A DNA stretch of 64,000 nt from Adineta steineri (GCA_905250115.1 CAJNOI010000011.1:1132843-1196842), one strand, 5' to 3'. Positions 23,372 through 38,116 are shown, counted from the first letter of the stretch. The notes: generated by a model from the sequence alone, not told the origin. Numbers and translations are program-made.

Positions 23372-26300
23372 TCAGATTTTATTGAGCTCAATTAATTTTT
23401 GAACATGCCGTACTAATATATGTTGTGAACCTAATGTAATCGATTTCGTCCCTTTACACATAGTCATTTGATCATCACGTAATGTTAATGAACATTGTTT
23501 TGTATGAAATATATGCATTAGACTATTATCAATTGTTCGAAAGACATTTAAAGTTGGAGATTGAACTAATTTATCATAAATTTCAACATCTTCTTTTCCC
23601 CATCCACTAATTTCAACATTCCAACTACCAATTTGTCCTAAATCAGCTTTATATATTCCAAGCATACCAAAACCATATTGACGCCAATAACCAATATCAT
23701 TTCGTATATGAAATGAAGTAAAATTTGATAACATTTTTGATGATTCCCAATATTGTGGATCATATTGACTAAATATAATTGGAAAATAAACTTGTTTATT
23801 AAAAATAGTATGATGACGTATACGTGGAAATAAATCTCGAGTAAAAACCATATCAAGATCAATAAAAAATAATAAATCTGTTTCATTAAAACGTGATGCA
23901 CCATATGAACGTGCATAACCACGTGTAAAATTTCCATTTTTAACTTCAATTAAATGTATACGTGATATTTTATATTTTTTAAGAAAATTTTTTATATAAT
24001 TTGATATTGTTGACATACGTTCACCACTATCTTCTGCTGTTTCCATTAGTATTATATAAAGATGTACATTAAGAAGATCCGAATCATTCGAACACATAAC
24101 AACACGATCAAAATTTGTCAATAAACGTTTAAGAGTAGGAAGACGTCCACTAACAGGTACAATCATATGAATAGGTACAGATGAATTAGATAACATTATA
24201 GTCCTGTATGAATTAGTCATCACCGGTGAAATTGAATTAGAAGAACCAGCTCCAAAAGGAGATAATATTGCACTTGAATATGATGATGAAAGTTCACGAA
24301 AGTAAAGTGGACGAAATCTTTGCACAACATACACACGTTTTCGTACGGGTACCTCAAAAAAAAGAAAGATTATATTAAATCAAAATATCAAACAATAAAT
24401 ATATATAACTTACTGACATTCTTTTACCCATATATTTTCGATAGATAAGATATAAATCTAAAATATAATTAATACCAAATCTTGGTTCATATTTATAATA
24501 ACCATATAAAGTTTTTTTATATTCTAAAAATCGACCCATATTTCTTGATATTTTATTTACTTCTTCCATATATGTTCGAACAACTTCATCAAAAGATTGT
24601 TTATATGCCGGTTCAATTGATCGAACAGGTAATTCTGTATTAGCTGAATATTGACTAGCAGTAAATAATGTATAAATACCAGGTTGATTTTTATCTTGGG
24701 AAAGTTTTTTACTAGATATATTATTCGTATTGAATATTGATTGAATTTCTTCGTATAAAGAATGAAATGTTGCATCATTAGATGAAAGAATCGATTTATT
24801 AAAATATTCATGTAAAACATTCCATAATTGATGATCTAAAATTTATTTTGGAAATGAAATTCAATATTTTTTTTTAAAACTATATTTTTTATACCGAGTA
24901 TAGTTTGTTGATTATTATCTATATTAAACAATCGATGTGTATTATTATATATTGTCATCATTTGTTCAGCAATCTGTTGATTAGACATAGTTAATAATTT
25001 ATAAAATTGATTCGATTGAATTTTTAATTGTTTATTTTTAGTTTTGTGTAAGAATTTCGAAAGTTTCTGTTTTTGTAGTGTAAGTTGATTTTGTATATGA
25101 AGAATTTTATTGTAAATATTTATTTGACGACGTAATAACATATTACGTTGTTCAAGTTCCATAATTCGTCGTTGTAAAGCAAAATTATGTACGCGTGTGA
25201 ATACACGTATATCTTTTATTGAATGAAGACTAACAGCACGTAATATATCCGTTGATACTAAATTTCTTGCTCTATAACCATCAGTTTTATTTGGATGATT
25301 ATATAGAATATGTTGCATTTCATATGACCATGTACAAGATGTATTTGCATATTTATGTACACAACGACCAAGTTCAACATCTTCATGATAAGTATAGAAA
25401 TTTTTTAAACATTTTTTAATATTTGGAACAAAACGAGATAAAGTTTCACGAGATAATATTATACCAGGTCCACCCATACAAAAATTTTCATTTTCACCCA
25501 AAGCTAATTTACCATATTCCTCTTTTGTTCCCATACCTGGTTGACCAATATAATAGGGTTTACCTAAATGGAAAAAACAAATGAGTTGTTTTTAAAATGA
25601 GAAAAAATATCATACGATTATCAATTGAACGAAGTAATTTTTCTAAATTATCTGTTCGTATATAAACATCATCATCAACACGCATAAACCATTCAAATTT
25701 ATTTAAATAATGATCATAGATATATTTCATCATAAGAAAAGATTTTTTCTGTGGTGGATATGTATCTGTAACTGATGGTAAACTAACAAGATTTATACTT
25801 GAGTCATTTGTTTTTGAACCTTCACTTGAAAAAAATATAACATCTCCTGGTACTTTTTTTGCCCATGTACGCATGACTGTTGGTGCACGTGTTGTTAAAA
25901 ATCCTTTACTAGTCATTACAGCAATAAGAATTAATTGTTTTTTTTCTGATACACGTGGTATATTAATTGGTGAAATAGATATGGAGTTTTTTTGATTAAT
26001 ATTAGAAGTATCTGAATCCTGTGATATATTTGAATCATTCATTAAACATCGTTTAATATTACATAGAAACATAAGACCTAATTGAAAGCCAACAACAACA
26101 GATATAAGTAATAATATTAATGATAACCACCAGGTTGGACTACGAATATTACTGGCAAGACGATTATTAACCGGTGATGGAAAAGATTGACGTATTATCT
26201 TTTTATTTGATGATAATGTAAATGATAGATTATTAAATGAATCCTTAGAAAAAAAGAAATAAAAAAAATTGACTTTATTATTAAATTTTTGTTTGTAAAG

Positions 26301-26373
26301 AATATGTAAAATTTATTAATATTTACGATATTAAATTTTTACTTACTGATTTTGTGATGGAGATATTTTTCAT
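23372..26373 (-). CDS. CHSY1: chondroitin sulfate synthase (type II Golgi glycosyltransferase)
   Basis: Bifunctional enzyme that builds the chondroitin chain by adding GlcUA and GalNAc in the Golgi. Exons 26373-26347, 26243-25616, 25563-24895, 24835-24414 and 24352-23372 give 908 residues; human CHSY1 is 802. A type II membrane anchor lies at about 47-70. The beta-1,3-transferase half has MRTWAKK and the metal site RVDDDVYIR (DDD 199-201), then FCMGGPG and YHEDVELGRC. The beta-1,4-GalNAc half has FFIDLDMVF (DLD 747-749) and GWGKEDVEIYDKL (833-839). Both active-site motifs are intact, suggesting a bifunctional enzyme rather than the inactive partner ChPF. The first exon called here is only nine codons; an alternative is listed at 28154-28231. 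Confidence 0.9.
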
Positions 26374-28153
26374 CGTTGACACGTATTAGAATATGCAGTT
26401 TTATATACAACCAATAATTACAGATATAATAATATCTCGCTTTATTCAAATAGCGAGTATTTTTTTTTTAATGAAAAAAACGAAGAGAATTGATTTCATA
26501 ACGAAATCATTGAAATATCTATAAACGATAATATTTCTTAAGAAATATATCAAATTTTATAACTATAATGATTAAATTAAATATATGAATTATTTTTTTA
26601 ATTATGAAAATAAAGAGAAGAGAGCAATTATTATGTATGAAAACTAAACCAACATTCAATATATTCGTTCATATAAGTAACTTGAATATATACTTAAATA
26701 ATATCAACTACAAAAATGACGACTTTCTGATGATAATAAATAATACTTCTTATAGATGAAAGATTTATAATCTGAATAGATTAAAGAGAATGGATATAAA
26801 ACGATATTTTGATAGATAATCGGCATAGGCGGTCATATTCATAGAATATAATAGATCACGGCATGTTAACTTATGAAACTTATTCACATACGAAAAACAA
26901 CAAAAAAGAAATGAATGAAAACGTTATAATATTCAGGTTGATCAATATAAAAAAAAGACGAAGGAAAGAATGTAAAAAATTGTACTTCTTCTTTATTTGC
27001 TAATGAAACAGTTTGCTTTCTATACACTGTCACAGATGTACAACGGCAATCGAACCTTAGGATTTAGTTTCTATAAGCATACAAATGATTAAATAAGAAA
27101 CCAGTAACATACATATTCAAAAAAAAAGAAAATACAAGAAGAAACTTGACAATAGTCATCTGATTTTTATGTCTCGATTTTATTAATAATGAACTCCATA
27201 ATCTTTAGGAAGTAGTAGATTCGTCAATACTTACTTATTGACATTCAATTTACTCGAATGATTTATAATAGAAACTAAAATTCATGAACTCGTTTATGCA
27301 ATTATAGGAGTTTGTAAACAAGAATAATACAGTGTGATCATATGCATATACACCTTGATTTAAAAAAAAATTTTCGTGAAAAAAAGCGATAGAAACAACA
27401 AAAATAAAATTATAAAGAGAAAAGAAAGTAAAATTAGACACATGGAAAATAAATCGTCTCTTGACAATCAGATATACACATAAATTAAGAAGACTTACAA
27501 AATCAGACGCAATAGCAAATATGAAGTTCATCAACGCACTAATATTTAATGAATTAACTGTAAAGCATAATATCTAATTTATTTTTTAAGTAAGAAGTAG
27601 AACATATTTTATATTTAATTATTATTTAATATAATTCTGTCTGTCTTTTTTTCTACTAACAATCAATAAACTATGTCATTTGATGCCTGTTCGTATCGAT
27701 TTCGTTTAGTTCTTTTGTCATTATTATAACTCGTAAGGGAACTACAGTACTCTTGCTTAGTCAAATATTTTTAATCTTTCATGTCTATGTAATAAATACA
27801 GTTTCTACGTTTTTTTGTGTATGATAAAAATCTTATTTGTAATAATTCATTTGCAATTTTAAATCTGATTAAGATTATGTAGAAACAAAACAGTATCATT
27901 TATATTATGAAGAATATTTCATTTAGAAGCATTAATATTTCGAATGTATATTCGCCTTATAATTAAGAAAAAAAATGAAATAGAATCAATATATAGCAAA
28001 AGAAAACGAGGAGTAAATATTTGTAAAATAAAAATCTAAGACTATAAAGATATAGCTTTAAAATAAATTTACGTTAATATCTTAAGCAAAAAAATAATCA
28101 GTGTATTAAAAAATAGATTCATGATATAGATTATGTATATAAAAATTACAAAC
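26374..28153. other. upstream or first-intron region of the chondroitin synthase gene
   Basis: AT-rich, about 1.8 kb, without recognisable coding exons. The frame at 27534-27250 is hydrophobic but shows no family signature. If the exon at 28154-28231 belongs to the chondroitin synthase gene, this stretch is a long first intron. Confidence 0.35.
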
Positions 28154-28231
28154 CTGTTTAATAGGTTTTACTGTAGAAATAATAATAATATTATCATCGA
28201 ATTTCACTGATTTTGGAACAAATTTAGTCAT
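28154..28231 (-). CDS. candidate alternative first exon of chondroitin synthase
   Basis: An open segment of 26 codons starts with ATG at 28231 and ends at CAG before a GTTTGT donor. Its phase (0) fits the acceptor of the chondroitin synthase exon at 26243, so splicing would replace the nine-codon start with a 26-residue cytoplasmic tail (MTKFVPKSVKFDDNII...). It has codon-like composition in otherwise empty DNA. It could also be a chance frame. Confidence 0.35.
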
Positions 28232-29256
28232 AGCATAATCATGAAGGCATTATGATTTGTTCTGAAAAAAAGAGAGAAATGAAAAGCAAGTCAAAATATC
28301 AAAAATAATTACAAGGATCGTTTCTTATTATATATATTGAAGAGAATATATATCTATCATCATATATTCTCGCTCTTGTAAGACACAAAAGAGATAATAT
28401 AAACAATTTGTCTACGCATTTCCGGATAATAAATATCAGTGGTTCATGACGAGAAATAATTAGTTTTGTTTATTATTATACATGTAAGTTATTGTCCTAT
28501 CGATGTTATTTCGCATAAAAATATAATTATTTATTATCTACTCACTAACATATTCGCAATTCTTTTTTTTGTCCCTTCTGTATGATTATACTATTTTCTT
28601 ATTGATAATAATAATAAAGAGATTAACATCTTTCAAATTCTCTGTTAATATTATGTTTAAATCACATTTTTTTTCATGACGATTTTTGTTGATTTTAGAA
28701 AAGTGCTTTACACATCCGATAAAAAACATTTTTTTTTCGTTCTCAGACGTGTTTTAAAAATCTTTATAATTATAAGTTGTGCGAAATGTAAGCATGCTTC
28801 TCTCTATCAGCATTAACGAGAAATACTGTTATTCTAACTGAAGAAAATGAAACCTTAATATACGCACATTGGCAAACGAAAAGATATAAATATGAGGAAT
28901 ATGTTAATTACAGAATAATTTAGTTTTTGGAATTAAAATTTGATTTTTTTTGTAGGGTCTTTATAATTGTAAATTAAGGTACATTGTGACATGAATTTCG
29001 AAATTTGCATCAATGTCAACCAAACATTTGTAGTAATTGTTCTATTCTCATGATCACGCATTTATAATATATATTAAATTATAAAGAAAACAATGCATAT
29101 CAAAACTTTTCTAATAGGAAATTTCCTAAGTGTATAAAATTAATTATATATAGGAATACATTTTACTCATAAATTTCATCGAGAAAATCCTTAAAAATTC
29201 TTACCTATTCGAATTATTGATCGATAATAATAACAATTAGTAATCATATATCCAAT

Positions 29257-29303
<47 letters not shown>

Positions 29304-30380
29304 GAACGAAAATAAGAAATTGTATCACAAAATAAATACAATATTTTGCAAAAGATAAAATTTGTTTTTATGTTTTATAATACCACATAGATTTATAAGA
29401 GGAAAATATAAAAGTACGTATACATATTTAAATGTGTATCTAGTAGCAAACTAAATCAAAATGCAATTAAAGAATATAATTTCAGAAAAACAAAATAAGT
29501 AAAATTATATTGGAAGATTATGTCTATTACAAATTTATTTGAATGATTTTGATGTTATATGAAAAACAGTTATTATGATTTTTAGATAGAAGAGAAAAGT
29601 ATGTACATGTGATAAGTGCAAAAAAAAACTATTGATCATAGAGTTTATATTCACATAAGTACTCATCTACATCTTCAATTGCTTTATCAAGTATGTTTTA
29701 TAAAAAAAATCAAAACAAAGTTTTCATAACATAAATACTTATTCGTAAGTGCTATTGATTTTTCTACCTTTAGAATTATTGCACTTATTTATTAATCATT
29801 TTGTTTGATTCAAATACAATCAACAATCACTATGTAGTTCTAATTTTATAATATCTCTTTATTTTATCAGAATTTTAACCTACTTCTTCAATCTTATACA
29901 TGAAAATGATTCACATATTGATTGAAAAATTTGTCAGTACATTATTTTAATTTCTTAAATTTAATGATGATAGTGCATGTTTTATTTTTATTGATAAATG
30001 TGAATGAATATTTTGCGTTTTTTTATCAAGATTTTTTGTTTCTGTTATGTCAATAGAACATGAGCCTTTCGTTCCTTTTTTGTATCGATTTATTTTACAA
30101 AAACACACTGAAGGTCAATGAAAAAAAAAATGTACGCGAAAAGTGTAATGTATTACACCTAAGAGAACACACTTGAAAAAAAGAAACTTTTAAAGAATAA
30201 GGTTAATGCAATAATCAATATAAACATAAATAAAGTATTTTCACTGCATATAAGTATGTGAATAAAATTTTTATTCTAGTATGTATGTATGTATGTATAT
30301 ATATATATAAACATATGTTGTTGTTATTATTATTTTCACGGGGTAATCACACAGATGCAGTTTAATCATTCGTAGATAAA
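28232..30380. other. 2.1 kb intergenic region
   Basis: AT-rich spacer between the chondroitin synthase gene (upstream side) and the 3' end of the lamellipodin-like gene. It includes the AT microsatellite at 29263-29300 and a TATG repeat at about 30281-30308. I see nothing else. Confidence 0.4.
29263..29300. repeat. (AT)n microsatellite
   Basis: An uninterrupted AT dinucleotide run of about 19 copies, the longest in the window. Confidence 0.9.
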
Positions 30381-33300
30381 CTATAAATGACTGATTTGTG
30401 GTTTACGAAGGAGAAGATTTGTTGATGAATTTCGTTGAGGTGGTTGCGGTGTTAGAGCTGGACGAGGAATACTTGATTTACGTGGTGGAACAGGTGGAAC
30501 AGATTTATTATTAATAACTGTTGATGTAATTTTACTATGATTCAATGAACTGTTCTGTATTGATGAATTACTTATTGGTTTAATTTGTTTCAATGATTGA
30601 GATCCAGATGTTGAAATTTTCATAGATGATGAAGTAAGTGTATTTTTATTAGGTACGGAAGACTGTGATTGAGTATAGGAACGAAATGATATCATAGGTT
30701 TTTTTAATGTTACTGGTGGTTTCGAACGATTAATATTCATTGTATTAATAATAATTGGTTTAGGTTTAGTTGTATTTGTTGTTTTATTAGATTTATTAAA
30801 ATTATTAAGAAATAATGATGAAGGAAGAGAAAAATCTGTTTCATCTAAAGTCGTTGATTCAGATTTTGATGTTGTAGATAGAGAACTAACACTTCGATAT
30901 TCTAAAATAAAATAAATTCGTAAATAAAATCCTGTTTCAATGAATAAAAATACCTTCTCGTTTTGTTGGTATACTAAAACTTTTACTCATTGATTGTTGA
31001 TGATGATGATGATTCACTGTATCCATTGTTCTATATGATAATGTTCCAGATGGTTTTATTTGTTTTCTTGGTAATGGTGTTGAACCGATTGTTAATGATG
31101 ATTTTAATTGATTATTGATTTTATTTAATGCTTCCGATGGTTTTAAATCTTGTGAATTTATTGATTTTAATTTTGGTACTGCTGGAAGTAATGTTGGTCG
31201 ACGTGTAGGTTCTTTCATTTGTAATGATGAATGAATAGGAGAAGAACATTGTTGTGGTGTATCATTAAGAACACGTTCAAGTCTTTCACGTAATTCATCC
31301 ATATAACTAGCTGACTTAATCGGACAATTCTTATTATCATTATCATCATCATCATCATCTTCTTCTTCGTCGTCATTATTATTATTATTTGCTACATAAA
31401 ATCATAAAGAAATCATTTTTTTTTCTCAAGAATAAATTATCTTTTACCGGATGTACTTGAATGAATTGTATAATAATGATTATGAGGAATTGGTGTACGA
31501 CGATCATGAATCGGAATATCGATATTACGTTGTTGTGGTTCAATTGGTGTTTCCGAACGTGTAGAACAAATCGCATTAAAACGACCTTGAAAGATAATTT
31601 TTTTATATGTTAATGAATATAATAGTCTTTTGGGAATAAAATTATCAAAGCCAGACATCTCTGTCTATTATCGTCTGCACAAGGAAAATTGTAAATCAAG
31701 ATGTCTATTAATTTCTTTTTTCTTCATGTCATACGTCATCATATAAATCTCCTCTAGATAAATATTATAATTAACATCTAGTCTTACCTGTTGAACGATA
31801 CATATTCATTGTCTTTTCCATAAATGAATAATTTATTTTTAATTGTTGTCCAAACTAAATATGCAATTGTATTCTTTTCTTTGACTAAAAAAAATCATAA
31901 TATATCGTACTTTAGCTAATCGAATATTTATAATCCAACGATCAAATTCATCTTTCGTATCAACACACATATATTTAATATATTTCGAACTTTTCTTTTG
32001 AATTAATGGATGCTAAGATAGACCAAAAAAATATTGTATTAGTTTTCATTTTCTTCATAACTAACCTTTAATGCAAAACAAAAATCGCTAGGTGATTTAA
32101 ATTTTTTCTTCCATTCAAGACCAAAAAATAATTCCACATTTTCAAATTTTGCTAAACAAATCAGATCTTTCTAAAAAGTTTTTAAAACGAAATTATTTAT
32201 GAATTATAAAAAAGAGAAATTTTTCTTACTTTGCTTTTTCCTTTTGGTATATAATAAAGACCTGATGAACGAAGTACACAAAAATGTTTTTTCCATGATT
32301 TACGAGATTTTTCTTTTAAATAAATATTTCCTTCAATATCAGGTGTACGAAATAATTCATCATTGGATGTTATCGTACGGAAAAATGTATATTTTTCAAA
32401 ACGTTTAGTAAAACTTAAACGATTTGAAGAAACTGTTGGCCACATGAGAATAGCTTCAGTTAATTTTTGATGATCTTCAAAAATACGTTCTAAATTTTTT
32501 AAGAAAAATGAATCAAAATGATTTCTTATGTTTTTATTAATATTACCCATATGAAGATCAGGTAAAATTTCAATAAGAACATAATTAATATCAGCTTCTC
32601 GATGATTTTTATGAATAAGTACAAAAAGTATATCACGTATTAACATTGAATCATCAATAAATATACTTTTTGTTGAACCATCATCATTATATGTACGTAC
32701 GAGTATTTTCGATGGATGTTGAGAATGTGATAATAATGCATCGTCAGGATCAAGAATAATCGATGGTGTTTCTTTTATTGAATCTGTTATAGGCATTAGA
32801 GAACGATAAATCAACTATATAGATTAAAAAAAAAGAACAGATTTACAAAAATAATTTATTTAGAAATTCTTACTGATTCCTCATGATTTGGTAAAGTTAC
32901 TTTATCTGTTGATCCACTATCACTAAATGCCGAGTCACAATCATCTGTAGTTAATCCTATATATTTTGGTATATTATGATGATTTGTATTTGATGTATTG
33001 TATGAATGAAATGATTCTTGCACAATTTCATCTCCAAGACCACTTGAACAAGCACTTGAATCAGATGATCGTTGTTGTGAATCAATATTTGGTATTGTAC
33101 AATCATTAATTGTTAATGTTAAACTTGCTAAAGCAGCTTCAAGTTGATCTTCAAGTGTACGAAGTTCATTGACACAACCATTCGTTGAAAATAATGAAGG
33201 AGATTTTGCAGCTGATGTTGATGATGGATAATAATTCATTACAGATTTTTCCATTTTATTATATTTTGAAATTGAGAATTGTTGTTGATATAAAGAAAAA

Positions 33301-36143
33301 TTTGAATTTTCTTCAAATTCAGTTTTAAATTCTCGTAATTCACTTAGAATAGCGTCAAGTTCAGGTGAATCTTCTTCGTCTATAATAGAATAAGAAAATG
33401 AAAATGTTATCTATTCTTCTAACCTTCATGTATTTATTCATGTAAAAAATTACTTACTAGTAACTATTGTTCTTTGTCTTTTCCGGAACAATATTTAGTG
33501 TGTAATAATGATCTTTTTTTTTCTTCTCCTTTCTATATATATATATATATATATATACTCTGATCGACAATTAAGACAGACAAAAGGAAAAGCAAATGAC
33601 GTGTGTTCACACATCGAACTCTGACGGAAACAGTTGTACTCTTTCTTTCTCTACTACTACTACTACTACTAGAGAACTCATTGAAGAGAACATAAGAAGA
33701 AATACTGACATAGTTATGTAAGATAAACAGACTAGTATTGTACATGCGAATAAGCACTGTTCGTCAAGAGATAATGTAAGAATGATGACAAAAGGTTTAA
33801 AATAATCCGTATCTGTCAGACAAAAAAGAAAAATTGTCAGAATTTTTTTTCAAAAGAATGCGATGGTATGATTATTAATCCATATAATGTCACCTTCATT
33901 TACATTTTTTCAGGCTTCAAGTTTATGATATGTTAGTTGGCAAACGGAAATTAAGGAATCATATTGTTAGAATGTTCTTTTTTTTAACAGCATGACTGGC
34001 CATACAAGGACACATTCTCTAACAATAGCAATATATATATATATTAAGATGAACAATAATAATGATGCAATCATTAGTTTCCTATTTCATTCGATTATAT
34101 ACTTTATTAATGATTTCTATTGATTTCGATGTTTTATTTAACTATATTTAATCATTTTTTTGTTCTGTATTTGATCGATACTTAATCATCAACATTTACA
34201 TGATTTCATCATCATCATCATCATCATCATCATGAGTCAAATCATATCAATCTCTATATATATACATATGTATATGAACATTTTTGATTTTGTCTGTCTG
34301 CTAGGATGGGTTTATCTTATTATATAATATTTGCCTGTTAACGAAACATATAATATACTGTTCATTCTGTCACATCTATCATCATCTTTTATCATGCATA
34401 CTACTTCATCTAAACATACTTCCTTCAAGGAAATAGTTATGGAACAATTGACGGAAACGCCTTTTGGCTTGAGCTAACTAAGCAAAAAGAAATAAGATTA
34501 ACTTACCATGAAGATGAATAGAAAATGGTGTATATGAACTGTTCTCATTCTTCATTGGATTTAAATACTAAAATGAAAGGAAAAAAAAATTTTAAATCAT
34601 TTAAAAAATTTATGACGAAATTTTTATTTGAACTGTAAAGAATATGTAATGAACAAGAAGTGATTATATGATTGTAGTAGTAGTAGTAGTAGTAGTAGTT
34701 GCTCAATATTTGTTTCAATCATGCATTCATCCGTTAATCGAATCATTTCATACACATGAGACAAGTAATAATAAGAGACTGAACACTTATAATTCGTTAT
34801 TCTCGGGTGTACACATATACACATACACACACATGTCAGAAATAAATATACAAATCTCAAGAGAAAATTAGGTAAAAAAACAATTAGATCGAAGAATAAA
34901 CATCGTACTTCACAAGAGATAAATTATTCGATTAACTCAGTTCCCTCGAACAAAACAAAATACAATGAAGGTCAAATACAGCTGTTATTAATAATATTTC
35001 ATCGTCTGTTCAATATGTCTATTCAAAGTAACTACAGATATATTTTATATGAATTCATTGTTTGATATTCGTAATCTTAAAAATATATAAACTAGATTTT
35101 CATGTTGAAATAAATAAGTATATTAAGATTATCCAATATATATTTTTTTTCTCGTTTCAACTGCATCATCAAAAACCAAGTTTTATATATAAAACTCATA
35201 TCAATAATGTCATTATATTTTATTGTGTATGTTTCATATTCTTTCTTATATCCTTCGCTTTCTTCTAACAAAAGCATGCTGTCTTTATACTCTATTATCA
35301 TAATTACTCTTCAATGCCAAATATAAGATGCAATCAACAGTTTATTCGTCACCCTCAAACAAACACTATCACCACCTACTGCTGTTCATTTCATTTATCA
35401 ATAGGCATCAACAGTACAAATATAATAGTGGAACTTAAGAATGTGACCTTGACAATAGAGTATATCTTGCCGTGTGCGGTTCATTAGCCAACCAAATAAA
35501 CTTCTTTTTATATCTTTCTAGATACATGGACACAGTTCAATATAAAGAGATAACAATAGCGTAAAAAAGAAAAGGTCAGATTATCGTAGTACTTATACAA
35601 TAGGAACCGTATGAGGGACAATTCTAATTCTGATGAGTAGAACTGTTCGCGAACGATTTCTTCTCGCAGGAAAGCACACTCCGATCGATTAACCTTGTTC
35701 TGACATTATTGAGTAATGTTCGTATAAAACAATGCCAGTCGGAATAGTCAATGGATAATATATAAACGTATAAATCAACTTTATAAAAATTCATTCTTAT
35801 CTTCTATCATACTCTCCAAGGTAGTTTTAGATAAATATAAAATTATAAAAAGATTTACTGTAGTCGAAGATGATTGTATAAATTTTTGTAATACTCGATT
35901 GGCTGCTTGTTCTTCTCCACCATCAATTAAATTTTTAGTATCATCATTAAAATCTCCTTCTTCTTCAGATTCAGATAATTCTGAATCCCATTCAAGAATA
36001 GATGATGATTGGTATAATTGTTGTTGTGATGATGATGATGATGCTAATTTTTCTGTTTGTGTTTGTGATTCATCGGAAGCAGTCGATTCGTCTTCTTCTT
36101 CAATTGATGACATACTACAGCGTCGAACAAGAAGACGATTCAT
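30381..36143 (-). CDS. MRL adaptor: RIAM / lamellipodin / MIG-10 type
   Basis: Links small GTPases (Rap1/Ras) and phosphoinositides to actin at the leading edge. Ten exons: 36143-35859, 34567-34507, 33379-32874, 32814-32230, 32170-32066, 32012-31911, 31854-31788, 31585-31448, 31391-30954, 30901-30381; 935 residues. An acidic/Ser-rich N-terminus is followed by a short coiled segment ([23 protein letters not shown]). A Ras-association domain (about 320-410) leads directly into a PH domain (about 430-560) with [21 protein letters not shown] and [16 protein letters not shown]. That RA-PH tandem is the family hallmark. The C-terminal half is disordered, with an Asp/Glu run, PPVPPRKSS and other SH3-type proline motifs, though fewer EVH1 ligands than vertebrate lamellipodin. 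Two introns near the start exceed 1.1 kb. MRL genes are usually single in invertebrates, so RIAM versus lamellipodin cannot be decided. Confidence 0.9.
34201..34232. repeat. (ATC)n trinucleotide repeat in an intron
   Basis: About nine copies of ATC (TCATCATCATC...) inside the long second intron of the MRL adaptor gene. Other short repeats in the two long introns are a CTA run near 33652-33668, a TA run at 33535-33557 and a GTA run at about 34674-34699. Confidence 0.8.
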
Positions 36144-37663
36144 AATGAATCTAAAATAAAATAAATAAAATATTTATGTTTACATACAGCATCTATGGAT
36201 ATACTAGTTCTTTTATTTCCTTAGTTCAAGAAGCTCTCACACATACTATGATCTATCGAGTATTGACTGTATAGTACAAATCAGAGCGAGAAAAGAAAAG
36301 AAAGAAAAAAGGCTAATCTAGTTAATTGTCACCACATACACATCATCAAAGCTACAATAGACAAAGAAATAACTGATTATTCAACAGAAGTACCAATGTT
36401 ATACTATATATTTATTATATGAATTACAAATAAAGAAGAAATTTGTCAATGGAAAATAGTATTTCTTTTTCTTTAAATAAAACAGTTGTTGTCTTACATT
36501 TCTTAATATGATTTATGAATAATTTGTAGTTATTGAGTATTGAGCAACTATGAAAACAAACGAATTGAATAAGATAGTCAAGAACTAATTACTCTGTGAA
36601 TATATATAATAATATTGGTTTATTTATTTTTCTAAATTCTAATAAATTTTAAAACAAAAAAAATAAACTAATCTATTGACCTTCTACACTTTACATTCGG
36701 TAAACTGTGTTTAAGTACGATGATAAATTGATGGATGTCCTTAAAATGAGTGTATACAGTAATACTCTATTTCCTTTGTTCTCATCAATAATTCATATAT
36801 ATATTCATACATACTCGACAATCGATGAACAAAATCTTGCTCGTTTCCTGTTTTACATTTACTTATACAAGCAAATGTTTCTATTCATTTATTCAGCTTT
36901 GATTTCTCACTTTCCTTCTCTGGTTAGTACTCGCTCTCCTTCGTTCAATCGTCGATATATATATATATACAAAAGAAAGAAGGAAAGATATATAGGAGGC
37001 AATTACCAAAGAATAATAGAGTGTTAGCACATCTTCTTGATTAGCTGCTTGTTGGTACTAATATAGGAATGCAATCGATTTATGCAATATTATTGTATGT
37101 ATATGTGACATGAACGATCCTATATATGATCATTCACACTCGATACAATATGGTTATTGTTTATCCAATAGAGTATATAATGCTTGTTAACTTTATCGAC
37201 AACGAATGATATCCAATAGAGATAGTACCACCATATTTTCTTGTTCAATATCTATAGTGTACAAACAACTGAACAATCACAACATACTTGTATTTAGACA
37301 TGAAAGTATGATGCAATACTTTTTTCTTTTTATTACCTTTTTAACGACACTTAGCATATATATTATCATCCTTTAAATAATATTCGATATTTAACTAAAG
37401 ATAAAGATGGATGACATTTTGGTAAGGATTTTTTTTGTCTCTAGACAATTAACATAAATCGTACAAATTTACAAAAGTTATACTTTTCAAGAATCATTAA
37501 TCTTCCATTCGAAAGTTATGAATGGTTTATATTGTATTCTTTTTTGTATATAATGTAAAGAATGCTAAAAATATTTTCTCTATTCATATTATATACTTAA
37601 AGAAATATTTTGTTATTCGTTTTTTTCTTTTATTAAAAAATATAGAAAATTTTCTGTACTCAT
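36144..37663. other. intergenic, MRL gene start to small lipid-anchored protein
   Basis: AT-rich, 1.5 kb. It contains the promoter side of the MRL adaptor gene. A plus-strand frame at 36707-37027 runs through TA repeats and is not called. No RNA gene seen. Confidence 0.4.
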
Positions 37664-38116
37664 TTAAACTTCAGTACTTTTATAAGTAGTAGTCATTAAT
37701 CGATTTTCTACATAATCAATTTCTGGATGTCCATATACAAGATTAGCCAATTCAATTTCAAATTCAGAATCAGATATTGATATAACACGTGGTGGAAAAT
37801 TTTGACTGATTTCATTTTGTTTATCCATTGTAAGTTGAATATCTGGTTTTGACATATGATTATTATTATTATTCACATCATCCGATGACAATAAATCCTG
37901 TAAGAATTACTATGAAAAATGTATATCACAATAAAACTTATTTTCTATATTAAGGCCTACATACCTTTTTTGATGATACATTTAAAATCGTTTGTGAGCT
38001 ATTATCTATTATAATATATAAATAGATAAAAAAGAAATTTTATTTATAAAACCTGTTAATGGTGCCTTGGATTTTTTCGTTGAAGTTGATTTATTTTTGC
38101 CGGCACATCCACCCAT
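37664..38116 (-). CDS. small predicted myristoylated/palmitoylated protein
   Basis: Family not recognised. Three exons (38116-38053, 38005-37965, 37897-37664) encode 112 residues. The N-terminus MGGCAGKNKS fits the rule for N-myristoylation (Gly2) with a Cys4 for palmitoylation and a following basic patch, as in peripheral membrane proteins such as Src-family or calcium-sensor N-termini. The rest is acidic and Ser/Asn-rich (SISDSEFEIELANLV). It probably sits on the inner face of the plasma membrane. All three splice junctions keep frame, which supports a real gene. No enzyme motif is visible. Confidence 0.65.

Noticed and set aside
34624-34871. Opposed short frames in the second intron of the MRL adaptor gene
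   Set aside because: Built on GTA and CA repeats; not coding.
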